Program-made: the position numbers and the translations under genes
From: Fischerella muscicola SAG 1427-1 = PCC 73103
GTDB taxonomy: Bacteria > Cyanobacteriota > Cyanobacteriia > Cyanobacteriales > Nostocaceae
DNA length: 56,071 nucleotides
Assembly: GCF_000317245.1 (NCBI RefSeq)
Contig: NZ_AJLJ01000013.1
Location: 1 to 56,071, forward strand
Direction of reading: 5' to 3'
Shown: piece after piece, positions 27,686 through 38,577 of the stretch
Position numbering within the stretch: position 1 is the stretch's first letter
Layout: every line of letters starts with the position of its first letter
The notes under the pieces: generated by a model
The model's database searches: none
Told to the model about the DNA's origin: nothing
What the model saw: only the letters and a program-made list of their open reading frames with translations

Positions 27686-28730
27686 CTAATTGTACACCTT
27701 TAGCGTGATCCAATAATGGGATTGCCCCACCCACTTGTAGTGCTAGCGCAGTATTTAATGCTACTACATCCTGTTGTGCTTGTGTCCCCTTACCTTGTAG
27801 CACTGCCTTCAATATGTCCGCATTTTCTTGGACATCACCACCCACGAGTGCTGTAATTGGAGCAGGGGTTAGCCCTAGTTCCTGTGGATTTACTGTAGTT
27901 AATGTGATTTCATTGTCAGATAATACAGCCAAATCAGTAATATCACCCAAACCAGCCTCATCCAATTTTTCTCGTCCGTGTAGGGCGATCGCTTTTTGTG
28001 TACCCAGTAGCTGTAAGGCTTGAGCAATTGTTGTTAATAATTTGGGATCAAATACCCCAATCACTTGCCCTGTGGGACGTAAAGGATTTACCAAAGGCCC
28101 AAGTAAATTAAATACTGTCCGCACCTTGAGACTCCGCCGCAACGCAGCAACTGACTTGAGGGCTGGATGCCAACCAGGAGCAAACAAAAAGGTGATTCCC
28201 AGTTCTTTGACTGCTGCTTCTACCTTCTCACTAGAACAGTTCAGATTTATACCCAAAGCCTCTAACACATCCGCACTACCGACACGACTGGATGCCGAAC
28301 GATTACCATGTTTCGCAACAGGTATACCACCAGCAGCAGCCACAAAAGCAACAGCTGTAGAGATATTAAATGTTGATGCTCCATCTCCTCCAGTACCGCA
28401 GGTGTCGATGAGGGAATCTGGGAGTAAAGAAGACGCGGGGACGCGGAGAATGGGAGACGCGGAGATTTGTTTCCCCATGTCCCCATGTCCCTCAAGAGAC
28501 TGAGATTGCAAGACACCAGCCATTCCCGCTAATTCCTCAGCAGATACGCCTTTGCAATGTAGTGCAGCTAAGATCGCCCCCGATAATTCCGGGGGAATAG
28601 CCTCACTTAGCCATCCTTGCATCAACTCTGCTGCTTGAGGGCGAGATAAAGACTGACGTTCTAGTAATTGTTGGAGCAGGTTAGACCAGATCGCAGAAGA
28701 TTCTTGTCCAGGCTGCGAAGAATGGTTCAT
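27615..28730 (-). CDS. trpD: Anthranilate phosphoribosyltransferase
   Basis: 371 residues from the ATG at 28730; transfers phosphoribose from PRPP to anthranilate in tryptophan synthesis. The PRPP motif is [12 protein letters not shown] and the family motif [21 protein letters not shown] is intact, as is the NLLGPLVNP region. The family is usually about 340-350 residues. The excess is explained by a roughly 25-residue insert (about residues 80-104 here) directly before the PRPP loop, encoded by repeats of GACGCGG and CCCCATGT. The insert falls between helices and may be tolerated. The 3' end overlaps the retropepsin gene. Confidence 0.92.
   Translation of the reverse strand: MNHSSQPGQESSAIWSNLLQQLLERQSLSRPQAAELMQGWLSEAIPPELSGAILAALHCKGVSAEELAGMAGVLQSQSLEGHGDMGKQISASPILRVPASSLLPDSLIDTCGTGGDGASTFNISTAVAFVAAAGGIPVAKHGNRSASSRVGSADVLEALGINLNCSSEKVEAAVKELGITFLFAPGWHPALKSVAALRRSLKVRTVFNLLGPLVNPLRPTGQVIGVFDPKLLTTIAQALQLLGTQKAIALHGREKLDEAGLGDITDLAVLSDNEITLTTVNPQELGLTPAPITALVGGDVQENADILKAVLQGKGTQAQQDVVALNTALALQVGGAIPLLDHAKGVQLARDILQSGAAWAKLEQLVQFLQD
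28419..28493. repeat. In-frame repeat insert inside trpD
   Basis: Direct repeats GACGCGG (three copies) and CCCCATGT (two copies) replace what in other TrpD proteins is a short loop before [11 protein letters not shown]. The length is a multiple of three, so the reading frame is kept. Confidence 0.6.
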
Positions 28731-29284
28731 AAACAAGTTTGTCTAATAAAATAAATACCCATAAATCAAATTAACTCGAAAGGGTATTGAGTAGTAGCCT
28801 GTCAAATTAGTTTTGAGGGATAAAGCAACGAAATTTATTTTTAAGTAAATACACTGAATAGTTTTGTAAAATAACTCCGGGTTTTTGTTAAAAAACATCA
28901 ATTAAAAATTAAGTGTATTTCAACACCATATCTAAGATACTGAGTTCATCATTGTCATTCCGCAGCAAAAGTCCGAATATTAAATCAGTCAACAGTGGAC
29001 TTGTTGAAATGACTTTTACCCAACCCATAAACCTGATAAGTGTTAAAACACAGATTTTTAATATTTGATTGTTAATGCTAGATGAGATCAGTTATTGATC
29101 CCCTACTATACATTGTCCAACATGATACGAGATTTAAAACAATATTTGGTAGTAGTTGTATTTTTACTGTTTTTTACAGTTAATTAAGTATTATATGTTT
29201 CTTTATGGTAGTCATAGTGTACGCAATTTTTTGGTAAATTTTACGTAAATTTAATTAAAGCTTAGTCAAAATATAACTTCTAGG
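28731..29284. other. Long AT-rich gap without a gene
   Basis: Nothing codable on either strand. Weak features only: self-complementary TTTGGTAAATTTTACGTAAATTT around 29230-29252 and TATAAC at 29272. The right-hand part may be the promoter of the small RNA candidate that follows. Confidence 0.4.
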
Positions 29285-29374
29285 CTGCTACCCTATTACT
29301 AATTCACTTTTTGCTGCAACATTTGAACCCTCTAAAATCTGTGGTTTACAGGATTTAGAGGGATTCTTTTTTGG
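29285..29374 (+). ncRNA. Candidate small RNA ending in a strong terminator
   Basis: A terminator hairpin (29328-29374) stands more than 590 bases away from any upstream gene on its strand, so it must end some other transcript. TATAAC at 29272-29277 could be a -10. No match to Yfr1 or Yfr2 motifs is seen. The 5' end is a guess. Confidence 0.25.
29328..29374 (+). terminator. Orphan Rho-independent terminator
   Basis: CCCTCTAAAATC pairs with GATTTAGAGGG (one bulged A), followed by ATTCTTTTTTGG. A textbook terminator with no coding gene upstream on the plus strand. Confidence 0.6.
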
Positions 29375-29436
29375 AACCGGAGATTGGGGATCAAAGATCA
29401 GGAATTGGTGTATTTTTGCTAAACTAGCAAAAGCTA

Positions 29437-31368
<1,932 letters not shown>

Positions 31369-31378
31369 TTAAATAAAA

Positions 31379-31396
31379 AACCCCCTATTGGGGGTT
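31379..31396 (-). terminator. Terminator of ctaCDE operon
   Basis: AACCCCC pairs with GGGGGTT around a TATT loop. Read leftward on the minus strand it is followed by TTTTTTATTT, a good Rho-independent terminator 34 bases after the ctaE stop codon. It may also stop the convergent fusion gene. Confidence 0.75.
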
Positions 31397-31429
31397 AATG
31401 TCATCAAATAAGGGAGTAAAAAGTAATAC

Positions 31430-32047
31430 TCACAGTATATACAATAATCCGAATAGGATAATCCAAATCACGTCTACGAAGTGCCAATAAATTTCAGCAG
31501 CTTCAATACCAAAGTGCTTTTCATTACTGTAGTGGTCTTTTTTGCGCGATCGCCACAACACTGCCAAAATTGCTAAAACACCAATCGTCACGTGCAAACC
31601 GTGGAAACCAGTCAAAACATAAAATGCACTGGCGAACAAATTAGTTGTCAGACCAAATTCCAGGTGGAAGTATTCATACATTTGTCCCGCTAAGAAAATG
31701 ATCCCCATAATCGCGGTAATTGCAAACCACATTTGCATACCGCGGACATCATTCTTTTTAATAGCGGTATCAGCATTATGAATGACAAAACTGCTCGCAA
31801 TTAGATTTATGGTGTTGATACCGGGAAGCAATAGTTCTAATTCTGGCGTACCTTCCGGTGGCCAAGCAGGTAATGTCGAACGAAAAGCTAAATAGGCTCC
31901 GAACAAGCCCATGAAAATCATCCCTTCGGCGACTAGAAATACAATTAGTCCAAATAGGCGATAGTCATGATGTTCTTCGTGATGAGCAGTTTCTGCTGCG
32001 TGATGATAATTTAGGGCTGTTTTTGCTGGGTCAATAGTTTGACTCAT
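31430..32047 (-). CDS. ctaE: Cytochrome c oxidase subunit III
   Basis: 205 residues, five predicted membrane segments, heme-copper oxidase subunit III of the short cyanobacterial type. Seen: YRLFGLIVFLVAEGMIFMG at the start, the conserved GFHGLHVTIG, and the final EIYWHFVDVIWIILFGLLY. It belongs to the terminal oxidase that reduces oxygen in thylakoid or plasma membranes. Last gene of ctaCDE, 83 bases after ctaD, followed by a terminator. Confidence 0.95.
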   Translation of the reverse strand: MSQTIDPAKTALNYHHAAETAHHEEHHDYRLFGLIVFLVAEGMIFMGLFGAYLAFRSTLPAWPPEGTPELELLLPGINTINLIASSFVIHNADTAIKKNDVRGMQMWFAITAIMGIIFLAGQMYEYFHLEFGLTTNLFASAFYVLTGFHGLHVTIGVLAILAVLWRSRKKDHYSNEKHFGIEAAEIYWHFVDVIWIILFGLLYIL

Positions 32048-32130
32048 GAATCTTTTTTAAATTATGAATTGTGAATTATGAATTATGAATTATGAATTCA
32101 GGATTCATCATTCATAATTCATTATTAAAC

Positions 32131-33876
32131 TTAGATTTCGCCTTTTTCGGCTGCGATCGATGGATAGGGTTCGTCAGGATTGGCGCGTAAAACTGAGTTT
32201 GGCCCTGCTGACAAAGCTGGATCAGAACTAGATAAAGGTACGCCTTCTTGAGCTTTTTCCAAACCGTAGTCGTAGGGGCCAGTAGCCAATACAGGGGGTT
32301 TGTCGAAATTCTCAAATGCTGGCGGTGATGCAGTCATCCACTCCAGAGTTAGAGCTTTCCAAGGATTGTTACCAGCCTTGGGGCCATACATCCAACTCCA
32401 AATCACGTTGACAATAAAAGGCAAAGTCGAAACTGCGAGTATGTAAGAACCATAGGTGCAAATTTCGTTGATCAAGGCAAATTTGGGATCATACTGGGCA
32501 ACACGACGATTCATACCCATTAATCCGAGTTTGTGCATGGGTAAGAAGGTCATATTCAGACCAATGATGGTAAAGGCAAAATGAACTTGACCCCAAAACT
32601 CGTTGAGCATCCGTCCCGTCATTTTCGGGAACCAGTGGTAGAAAGCAGCATATATACCCAAAACACTACCACCGAACAGAACGTAATGCAGGTGGGCAAC
32701 TACAAAATAGGTGTCATGAACGTGGATATCAAAAGGTACTGCTGCCAACATGACGCCACTGATACCACCAATCACAAAAGTTCCCACAAAGCCGATCGCA
32801 AACAGTAAAGCGGTACGATCAACGCGGAGTTTACCACCCCACATGGTTCCTAACCAACTAAAAATTTTAATACCTGTAGGTACGGCGATGATCATTGTTG
32901 TGATCATGAAAAACATCCGCAACCAACCAGGGATACCACTGGTAAACATGTGGTGCGCCCACACAATTAAACCCAGAAAGCTAATTGCCAAAGAAGAGTA
33001 GGCGATCGCTTTATAACCAAAAATCGGTTTACGAGAATGAACGGGGATCACCTCAGAAATCACCCCAAAGAAGGGCAAAATCATGATGTAAACTGCTGGG
33101 TGAGAGTAAAACCAGAACATGTGCTGGTATACTACAGGATCACCACCGCCAGTCGGATTAAAAAATGTTGTACCTGCGAATAAATCAAAGGCAAGCAAAA
33201 TTAAGCCTGCTGCTAGCACAGGCGTAGACACCAGTACTAAGGCTGAAGTTGCCAACATCGCCCAGCAGAACAAGGGCATTTGATGGAAACCCATGCCAGG
33301 GGTACGCATTTTCAGCAAAGTGACGAGGAAATTAATCGCCCCCAAAATCGATGATGTACCCAACAGCAGGAGGCTCATAATCCAGATTCCCTCACCCACC
33401 TGGCCTGTTACCAAACTCAAAGGAGGGTAAGAAGTCCAACCTGCATCTGGAGCATCACCTACGGCTAAACTGGCAATTAGCATCAAACCTGCTGGGGGAA
33501 TCATCCAGAAAGCTAAGGCATTGAGGCGAGGGAATGCCATATCTTTTGCCCCAATCATCAAGGGCATTACATAGTTAGCAAAACCCGCACCCGCAGGCAC
33601 AATCCACAAGAAAATCATGATTGTGGCGTGCAGTGTAAACAAGCTGTTGTAGACTTCAGGAGTAACAAAATCTACTTCGGGAGTTCGGAGTTCGGTACGT
33701 ACCAAATCAGCCATCACCCCACCAATACAGTAGAAGATGAAGGTGGTGACTAGGTATTGAATACCAATGACTTTGTGGTCGGTGTTAAAGGTAAAGAATT
33801 CCCACCATTTTCTGATCCCTGGTTCGTCTATCTCCGCAGGGATATTAGCTGTTTGTTGTATCTGTGCTTGTGTCAT
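32131..33876 (-). CDS. ctaD: Cytochrome c oxidase subunit I
   Basis: 581 residues from the ATG at 33876 (the frame opens at a TTG at 33891 inside heptamer repeats). Catalytic subunit with heme a, heme a3 and CuB; twelve membrane segments. Seen: the CuB ligand run WFYSHPAVYIMILP with the His-Tyr region (HPAVY), HHMFTSG, and the heme-ligand stretch VHDTYFVVAHLHYVLFGG. All expected histidines are present. It sits between ctaC and ctaE in the standard order. Confidence 0.96.
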   Translation of the reverse strand: MTQAQIQQTANIPAEIDEPGIRKWWEFFTFNTDHKVIGIQYLVTTFIFYCIGGVMADLVRTELRTPEVDFVTPEVYNSLFTLHATIMIFLWIVPAGAGFANYVMPLMIGAKDMAFPRLNALAFWMIPPAGLMLIASLAVGDAPDAGWTSYPPLSLVTGQVGEGIWIMSLLLLGTSSILGAINFLVTLLKMRTPGMGFHQMPLFCWAMLATSALVLVSTPVLAAGLILLAFDLFAGTTFFNPTGGGDPVVYQHMFWFYSHPAVYIMILPFFGVISEVIPVHSRKPIFGYKAIAYSSLAISFLGLIVWAHHMFTSGIPGWLRMFFMITTMIIAVPTGIKIFSWLGTMWGGKLRVDRTALLFAIGFVGTFVIGGISGVMLAAVPFDIHVHDTYFVVAHLHYVLFGGSVLGIYAAFYHWFPKMTGRMLNEFWGQVHFAFTIIGLNMTFLPMHKLGLMGMNRRVAQYDPKFALINEICTYGSYILAVSTLPFIVNVIWSWMYGPKAGNNPWKALTLEWMTASPPAFENFDKPPVLATGPYDYGLEKAQEGVPLSSSDPALSAGPNSVLRANPDEPYPSIAAEKGEI

Positions 33877-33885
33877 AAGTTTTTT

Positions 33886-33957
33886 GGTCAATGGTCAATG
33901 GTCAATGGTCAATGGTAAATAACTCTTGACAATGGACTTTTGACAATGGACTCTTGA
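33886..33957. repeat. GGTCAAT heptamer repeats between ctaC and ctaD
   Basis: Four exact GGTCAAT units, one GGTAAAT, then TGACAATGGACTTT variants, filling almost the whole gap inside the operon. An operonic spacer made of tandem repeats is a typical feature of filamentous cyanobacteria. Confidence 0.75.
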
Positions 33958-35040
33958 CTATTTGTGAAGTTGATGTAACATTTCTGGCTGAACTCCCATG
34001 TCTTGAGTGTATGGGGCAAGATATTCAGCTGGGGATAGTTCGGTAGGATTCACAGCAACTGCTTGATTAAGAGTTTCAGCACTGGCAACCTGCTGTTCTT
34101 GTATCCATTTTTCAAAGGCTTCTGGTTTTTCTACTATTACTTGTGTCCTCATGGCGCCGTGGTAAGGGCCACATAGTTCTGCACAGATTACAGCATAATC
34201 GCCTTCTGTCTTGGGTGTAAACCGAATTTCTGTTTGCCGACCGGGGATCACATCTTGCTTGAGGCGAAATTCTGGCACCCAGAAGGCATGGATGACGTCA
34301 TTAGCCGTCATATTTAGTTTCACTTCCTGCCCAATGGGAACGTGTAACTCACCAGAAGTAATTCCTGTATCTGGGTAGGTAAAAATAAAGGCATACTGCA
34401 AACCTGTAACATTAATCACTAGTTCCGGTGGTTTGCCTTGGTTTTCCCGACTAGCACCAATCGTGGGGGCAACACTGCCAACACCGGGAGCATCCTGTTT
34501 TTGCGGAATTTGGTCAGCATTGCGAACTGCTGCGGTGGCTGGATCTTGCATTGCCTCATCAGATTTCTCTTGATTGAGGTTGGGTTGATCACTCCCAGGT
34601 GTATCGGTCAATGTTGCTGCTATGGCTGCCCCTGGCATGTTCATTGCTTGGGGGGTCATGGGTGCGTCGTGAATGGCATGGGGATCAAAGCCACCCATTT
34701 CATTGTAGACATCAAAGCTGTAAACAGAGATACCGATGACAATAATCGCGGGGATCGCTGTCCAGAGAATCTCTAGTGGTACATTGCCATGGACTGGGGG
34801 ACCATCTGTATCATCACCTGCACGTCGGCGATATTTAAAGGCTGCGTATATTAAAACACCCTCTACAATTAAAAATATACCTGTAGATACGATCATCATT
34901 GCATTGAACAGGCCATCCACTAAAACAGCTTCATCGGAAGCCTGGGTAGGTAATAGACCATGATTTTGACCATACCAGAGGCTGGCCAGTGTCAGCACGA
35001 TGCCAATAAGTAATGTCCAGATTGAACTTGGAATTTTCAC
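33958..35040 (-). CDS. ctaC: Cytochrome c oxidase subunit II
   Basis: 360 residues. Signal/anchor segments at about 5-25 and 45-67 are followed by the periplasmic cupredoxin domain with the CuA site: early His in NDVIHAFWVPEF and the cluster CAELCGPYHGAM. An insertion of about 85 residues rich in Ala, Pro, Gln and Asp (about 120-205) separates the second membrane helix from the CuA domain; such loops vary between cyanobacterial CtaC proteins. It accepts electrons from cytochrome c6 or plastocyanin. First gene of ctaCDE, transcribed away from ctaA. Confidence 0.95.
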   Translation of the reverse strand: MKIPSSIWTLLIGIVLTLASLWYGQNHGLLPTQASDEAVLVDGLFNAMMIVSTGIFLIVEGVLIYAAFKYRRRAGDDTDGPPVHGNVPLEILWTAIPAIIVIGISVYSFDVYNEMGGFDPHAIHDAPMTPQAMNMPGAAIAATLTDTPGSDQPNLNQEKSDEAMQDPATAAVRNADQIPQKQDAPGVGSVAPTIGASRENQGKPPELVINVTGLQYAFIFTYPDTGITSGELHVPIGQEVKLNMTANDVIHAFWVPEFRLKQDVIPGRQTEIRFTPKTEGDYAVICAELCGPYHGAMRTQVIVEKPEAFEKWIQEQQVASAETLNQAVAVNPTELSPAEYLAPYTQDMGVQPEMLHQLHK

Positions 35041-35594
35041 GGTTGATAAAGTTAATGACTTTACTACTTAGACGGAACTGCTCACTTACTACGGTAGTCC
35101 AGCCTACAGGAGATAGAGTCCCAGAAAGTAAAATCATTATTAATTTTTAAGCTGATTTTTCGATCCTCAACAGAATGTATTGGTTGGATATGTGGGAGGT
35201 TAGATGCAAATTAAGAGAAAACTTTTTCTAAGCTAGAAGTATCTCCAGTAGTCTATTGTCCATAACTTGAAAAATACCTAAAGCTTAGGCGCAAACTAAC
35301 CAAGGTGCTTCAAAGTATTAAGTGAGAGCCGAACTTTCATCCCAATTTTCATAAGCTAGGGTGGAGATGTGGATTTTGGATTTTGGAGCCACTGCGTTGC
35401 ACGGATTAAGAGCGTTGTAGCACGTGGCGTGATTTTGGGAACGACGTTTCAACCAAGTCACAACTCCTCTATGGATAATTCAAAATCCCCAAGCCTCTGA
35501 AATGGATGGCATGGACAATCTCTATAAAGTCCAAATCGGCTGGCAAACGTTTTAAATTTTGTGGCTCACGAAGAGCAACTCAAAGGTATCTTTC
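35041..35594. other. Divergent promoter region between ctaC and ctaA
   Basis: 554 bases with no gene. Bases 35368-35500 carry TTTTGGATTTTGGA and its inverted partner ATTCAAAATCCCCAAGCC, an intergenic repeat pattern also seen near 22 kb. The rest is AT-rich. Promoters for both cta units must lie here, but I could not place hexamers with confidence. Confidence 0.45.
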
Positions 35595-36560
35595 ATGAGC
35601 GAATTTGTCCTAGAACAACAAAATGTAGAGGCAGTAGAACAACAGCAAAATCCCAAGGATCGAATTCGGCGCTGGGTGTGGAGAATGTGTGTAGCCACTT
35701 TGATTTTGATGGCGATCGGCAGCGCTACCCGCGTCATGAATGCAGGATTGGCTTGTCCAGACTGGCCTTTGTGCTACGGTAAACTAGTACCAACCAAGCA
35801 AATGAATTTCCAGGTGTTTCTGGAATGGTTTCATAGGTTGGATGCATCATTAATTGGGATCAGCGCGATCGCACTCGTGGGTGTATCTTGGTGGAATCGT
35901 CGCTCTTTACCCAAATGGCTACCTTGGGCATCCACATTTGCTCTATTTTTAATTATCTTCCAAGGCGTGTTAGGTGGACTTACTGTTACTGAACTGTTGC
36001 GGTTTGATATAGTGACTGCTCACTTGGGAACAGCTTTAGTATTTTTCTGTACTCTATTGGTGATTGGTACTGCACTCACTCCCTATCAAGCCACCGGAAC
36101 TGTTGGTAAATTGCCTTGGGTAGGTTTAATTGCCACTATTTTGGTTTACGTACAAAGTCTTCTCGGCGCTTTAGTCGGTTCTCGCTGGGCGCTACACCAA
36201 TGTTTTGGAGGTTACGAACTTTGTAATGTGATGTATAGTCACATTTTCGGCTTGATCCCACCGACAGTGGCAATATTGGTACTGGTATTTATGGCTTGGC
36301 GTACACCAGCACTCCACCCAGCCCTACGCAAACTGGCAAATATGGCTGGTGGGTTATTACTTGTACAACTGATTGTAGGATTTGCTACTTTCCGGTTACA
36401 TCTCCAAGTCGAACCATTAACTGTCTGTCACCAAGCTATAGGGGCAATTTTACTAGGTATTTTGGTGGTTTTCACTGTTCTGTCATTACGCGATTGGGTA
36501 GCAAACCGCAGTATTAATGCTGACATAAATACTGAGACTACCAATCCACTTCCAAGTTAA
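35595..36560 (+). CDS. ctaA: Heme A synthase (CtaA/COX15)
   Basis: 321 residues from the ATG at 35595, which has AAAGG 8 bases upstream; the open frame begins at a TTG at 35559. Eight predicted membrane segments in two four-helix halves. Conserved heme-ligand histidines are in VFLEWFHRLDASL, DIVTAHLGTALV, NVMYSHIFGLIP and TVCHQAIGAIL, and the N-terminal RVMNAGLACPDWPLCYG is diagnostic. It converts heme O to heme A for CtaD. It is followed by ctaB and is divergent from ctaCDE. Confidence 0.95.
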   Translation: MSEFVLEQQNVEAVEQQQNPKDRIRRWVWRMCVATLILMAIGSATRVMNAGLACPDWPLCYGKLVPTKQMNFQVFLEWFHRLDASLIGISAIALVGVSWWNRRSLPKWLPWASTFALFLIIFQGVLGGLTVTELLRFDIVTAHLGTALVFFCTLLVIGTALTPYQATGTVGKLPWVGLIATILVYVQSLLGALVGSRWALHQCFGGYELCNVMYSHIFGLIPPTVAILVLVFMAWRTPALHPALRKLANMAGGLLLVQLIVGFATFRLHLQVEPLTVCHQAIGAILLGILVVFTVLSLRDWVANRSINADINTETTNPLPS

Positions 36561-36700
36561 ATCAGTTAACAGTGAACAGTTATCAAAAAGAGCTACTGAT
36601 AACTGTACAGACGCATAGACGCTCGTAAGAGCGGCTTCTCGTAAGAGTATAATCGCGTCTCTAACTGACTGATAGCAACAGCATACAAATTATTGAACAT
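36561..36700. repeat. Short repeats between ctaA and ctaB
   Basis: TTAACAGTGAACAGTTATCA and its inverted partner TGATAACTGT are followed by two GCTCGTAAGAGCGGC/TCTCGTAAGAGT units. A short intergenic repeat cluster without coding sequence. Confidence 0.5.
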
Positions 36701-36718
36701 TAAGGAATTAGTGCCAAG

Positions 36719-37672
36719 ATGATTGAGACTAATGTCTCGAAGCAGCATGAATCATTTTTACAGGTTCTGCAAAGCTATTACCAACTAACCAAACCCAGAA
36801 TTATCCCATTGCTGTTAATAACCACAGCTGGCAGTATGTGGATCGCAGCAAACGGACAGGTAGATCCACTGCTGTTGCTAGTAACTTTATTTGGTGGCAC
36901 TTTAGCCGCTGCTAGCGCCCAGACAATTAACTGTATTTATGATCGGGATATAGATTATGAGATGGAGCGCACCCGTCATCGTCCCATCCCTTCTGGTAGG
37001 ATACAGTCACGTGATGCTCTAATTTTTGCGATCGCTCTAGCTGTTATTTCCTTTAGCCTATTGTCAGTATTTGCCAACTTGTTAGCAGCTTCGTTAGCAA
37101 TGGCTGGTATAGTTTTTTATGTTTTAGTTTATACTCATTGGCTAAAGCGTCACAGCACCCTAAATATTGTCATTGGTGGAGCCGCAGGAGCTATTCCGAC
37201 ACTGGTAGGTTGGGCGGCTGTTACTGGTAGTTTAAGCTGGACAGCATGGTTATTATTTGGAATTGTCTTTTTATGGACACCACCCCATTTCTGGGCTTTA
37301 GCCTTGATGATTAGTGAAGATTACGCAAAAGTTGGTGTGCCAATGCTACCAGTAGTTGCCGGCAATCAGGCGACTGTGCGTCAGATTTGGTGGTATACCC
37401 TCATCACAGTCGCAGCTACACTGATGCTAATTTATCCTTTGCAGCAAACAGGATTTGTTTATGGTGCGATCGCGCTATATTTAGGCGGAGTATTCATTTA
37501 CAAAGCTTGGCAATTGCTCCATAATCCAAGCGATCGTAATTTAGCCAGAGGATTATTTCTCTATTCCATTTCTTACATGATGCTGTTGTGTCTGGGTATG
37601 GTAATTGATAGTCTTCCTCTTACCCATCATGCAATTAGTTTTGTGGTGAGTCAGTTGCATTTGGTGAACTGA
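36719..37672 (+). CDS. ctaB: Heme O synthase (protoheme IX farnesyltransferase)
   Basis: 317 residues, UbiA-type prenyltransferase with seven to nine membrane segments. The first Asp-rich motif is [19 protein letters not shown] and the second region is [18 protein letters not shown]. It adds the farnesyl tail to heme B, giving heme O for CtaA. Full length. AAGGA lies about 13 bases before the ATG, a little far. It ends with a strong terminator, so ctaA-ctaB is a two-gene unit. Confidence 0.95.
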   Translation: MIETNVSKQHESFLQVLQSYYQLTKPRIIPLLLITTAGSMWIAANGQVDPLLLLVTLFGGTLAAASAQTINCIYDRDIDYEMERTRHRPIPSGRIQSRDALIFAIALAVISFSLLSVFANLLAASLAMAGIVFYVLVYTHWLKRHSTLNIVIGGAAGAIPTLVGWAAVTGSLSWTAWLLFGIVFLWTPPHFWALALMISEDYAKVGVPMLPVVAGNQATVRQIWWYTLITVAATLMLIYPLQQTGFVYGAIALYLGGVFIYKAWQLLHNPSDRNLARGLFLYSISYMMLLCLGMVIDSLPLTHHAISFVVSQLHLVN

Positions 37673-37691
37673 AAGGTAAATCACTGTTATT

Positions 37692-37724
37692 AAACCGGGT
37701 TTTTCTCAAAACCCGGTTTTTATT
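37692..37724 (+). terminator. Terminator of ctaAB
   Basis: AAACCGGGTTTT pairs perfectly with AAAACCCGGTTT around TCTC, followed by TTATTTAAATT. It lies 20 bases after the ctaB stop codon. Confidence 0.85.
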
Positions 37725-37728
37725 TAAA

Positions 37729-37878
37729 TTATTTAATTGCAGAAAGAGCGCGTCCACACACACCAGCAGCTATACCCGCCGAAGCCACCAAAGAAGGCTG
37801 ATTCTTAACGACACCAAGAATAGCTGCTAAAAAAAGAGCAAAAAAAGCACTCAACGCCATTTGACGTAAAATACTCAT
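37729..37878 (-). CDS. Small 49-residue membrane protein
   Basis: Fifty codons including stop. The ATG at 37878 has AGAGGA 7-8 bases upstream, an excellent ribosome binding site. The protein starts MSILRQMALSAFFALFLAAI and has two short hydrophobic stretches (about 7-24 and 31-46) split by VKNQPS; it ends ALSAIK. No family recognised. It converges on ctaB, whose terminator is immediately beyond its stop. The binding site, codon use and membrane pattern make a real gene likely. Confidence 0.6.
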   Translation of the reverse strand: MSILRQMALSAFFALFLAAILGVVKNQPSLVASAGIAAGVCGRALSAIK

Positions 37879-37990
37879 CTTGAATCCTCTAGCTAGATTT
37901 AATAGGGCTGATACTAAATATAATTATCCATTAATTTTGTTTATACAAATAAAAATAAATTATACAAATTATTCAATTTTAAAAATTCTT

Positions 37991-38019
37991 CTCGTTACCA
38001 GGTTCAACCTGGTAACGAG
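37991..38019 (-). terminator. Perfect 14-bp hairpin after GG-leader peptide gene
   Basis: CTCGTTACCAGGTT and AACCTGGTAACGAG around one base. On the minus strand it follows the peptide stop codon by 45 bases and is trailed by AAGAATTTTTAAAA. It also resembles a dispersed cyanobacterial palindrome, so its role may be incidental. Confidence 0.5.
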
Positions 38020-38064
38020 GGTTTAAAGGCTTCGCATCCTGATACTACAAACTAGTGCAAGTTG

Positions 38065-38202
38065 TCAGTCTCTGTACTTGTAACATTCGTAGCATTTATA
38101 TTTATATTTGTCTTTGTCTTTGCCTTTGCCTTTGTCGTCTCTACCACCAATAATTTGACTAGATTCAACAGATTCGATGTGATTCAGATCAGAAATAATC
38201 AT
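38065..38202 (-). CDS. Double-glycine leader peptide, putative secreted peptide
   Basis: 45 residues. The frame opens at 38331, but the ATG at 38202 has AGGAG 8 bases upstream and begins MIISDLNHIESVESSQIIGG, a double-glycine leader like those of bacteriocin-type and signalling peptides cleaved and exported by C39-peptidase ABC transporters. The 25-residue mature part starts RDDKGKGKDKDK and ends CYECYKYRD: very rich in Lys, Asp and Tyr, with two cysteines three residues apart. No transporter or classical modification enzyme is in the window; a methyltransferase lies 375 bases upstream on the same strand. Antimicrobial, signalling and metal-binding roles are all open. Confidence 0.65.
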   Translation of the reverse strand: MIISDLNHIESVESSQIIGGRDDKGKGKDKDKYKYKCYECYKYRD

Positions 38203-38577
38203 AGCTTTCTCCTGGGAATTAATTAATGGTAATTGCTGTGATTTCAATGATGTCTGAAAAGTGCTGTAATGCGATTTATTAGTGTCGATTTTGATTAAAC
38301 TTTGACTTTTCAGATATTCTCTTAGTATCACTTACAAAATCAGGTGAGCGATAACCTTAGTACCCTAATTTAGGTATTGCTGACTGGACATTCATATGTC
38401 CAAAGGTAGAACCTACATCTATCAAAAGTTGAGCTCAATCTCTGGCTATAAATTAGCTATCCAAAAGCTTGTAATTTTAACTTTAAAAATAAATTTATTA
38501 ACTGTTTTTCTGGAATCAATTGGGATGTTAAAACGCGTACTTGTTGGCATAATATTTATCGTGTTTAACCCAATTAA
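38203..38577. other. Gap upstream of GG-leader peptide
   Basis: AT-rich, about 375 bases. It must hold the promoter of the peptide gene. A plus-strand open frame (38396-38656) crosses into the methyltransferase gene antisense and lacks a binding site; I do not regard it as real. Confidence 0.4.

Noticed and set aside
28042..28503. Plus-strand 153-codon frame inside trpD
   Set aside because: Antisense to a clear enzyme gene, no binding site.
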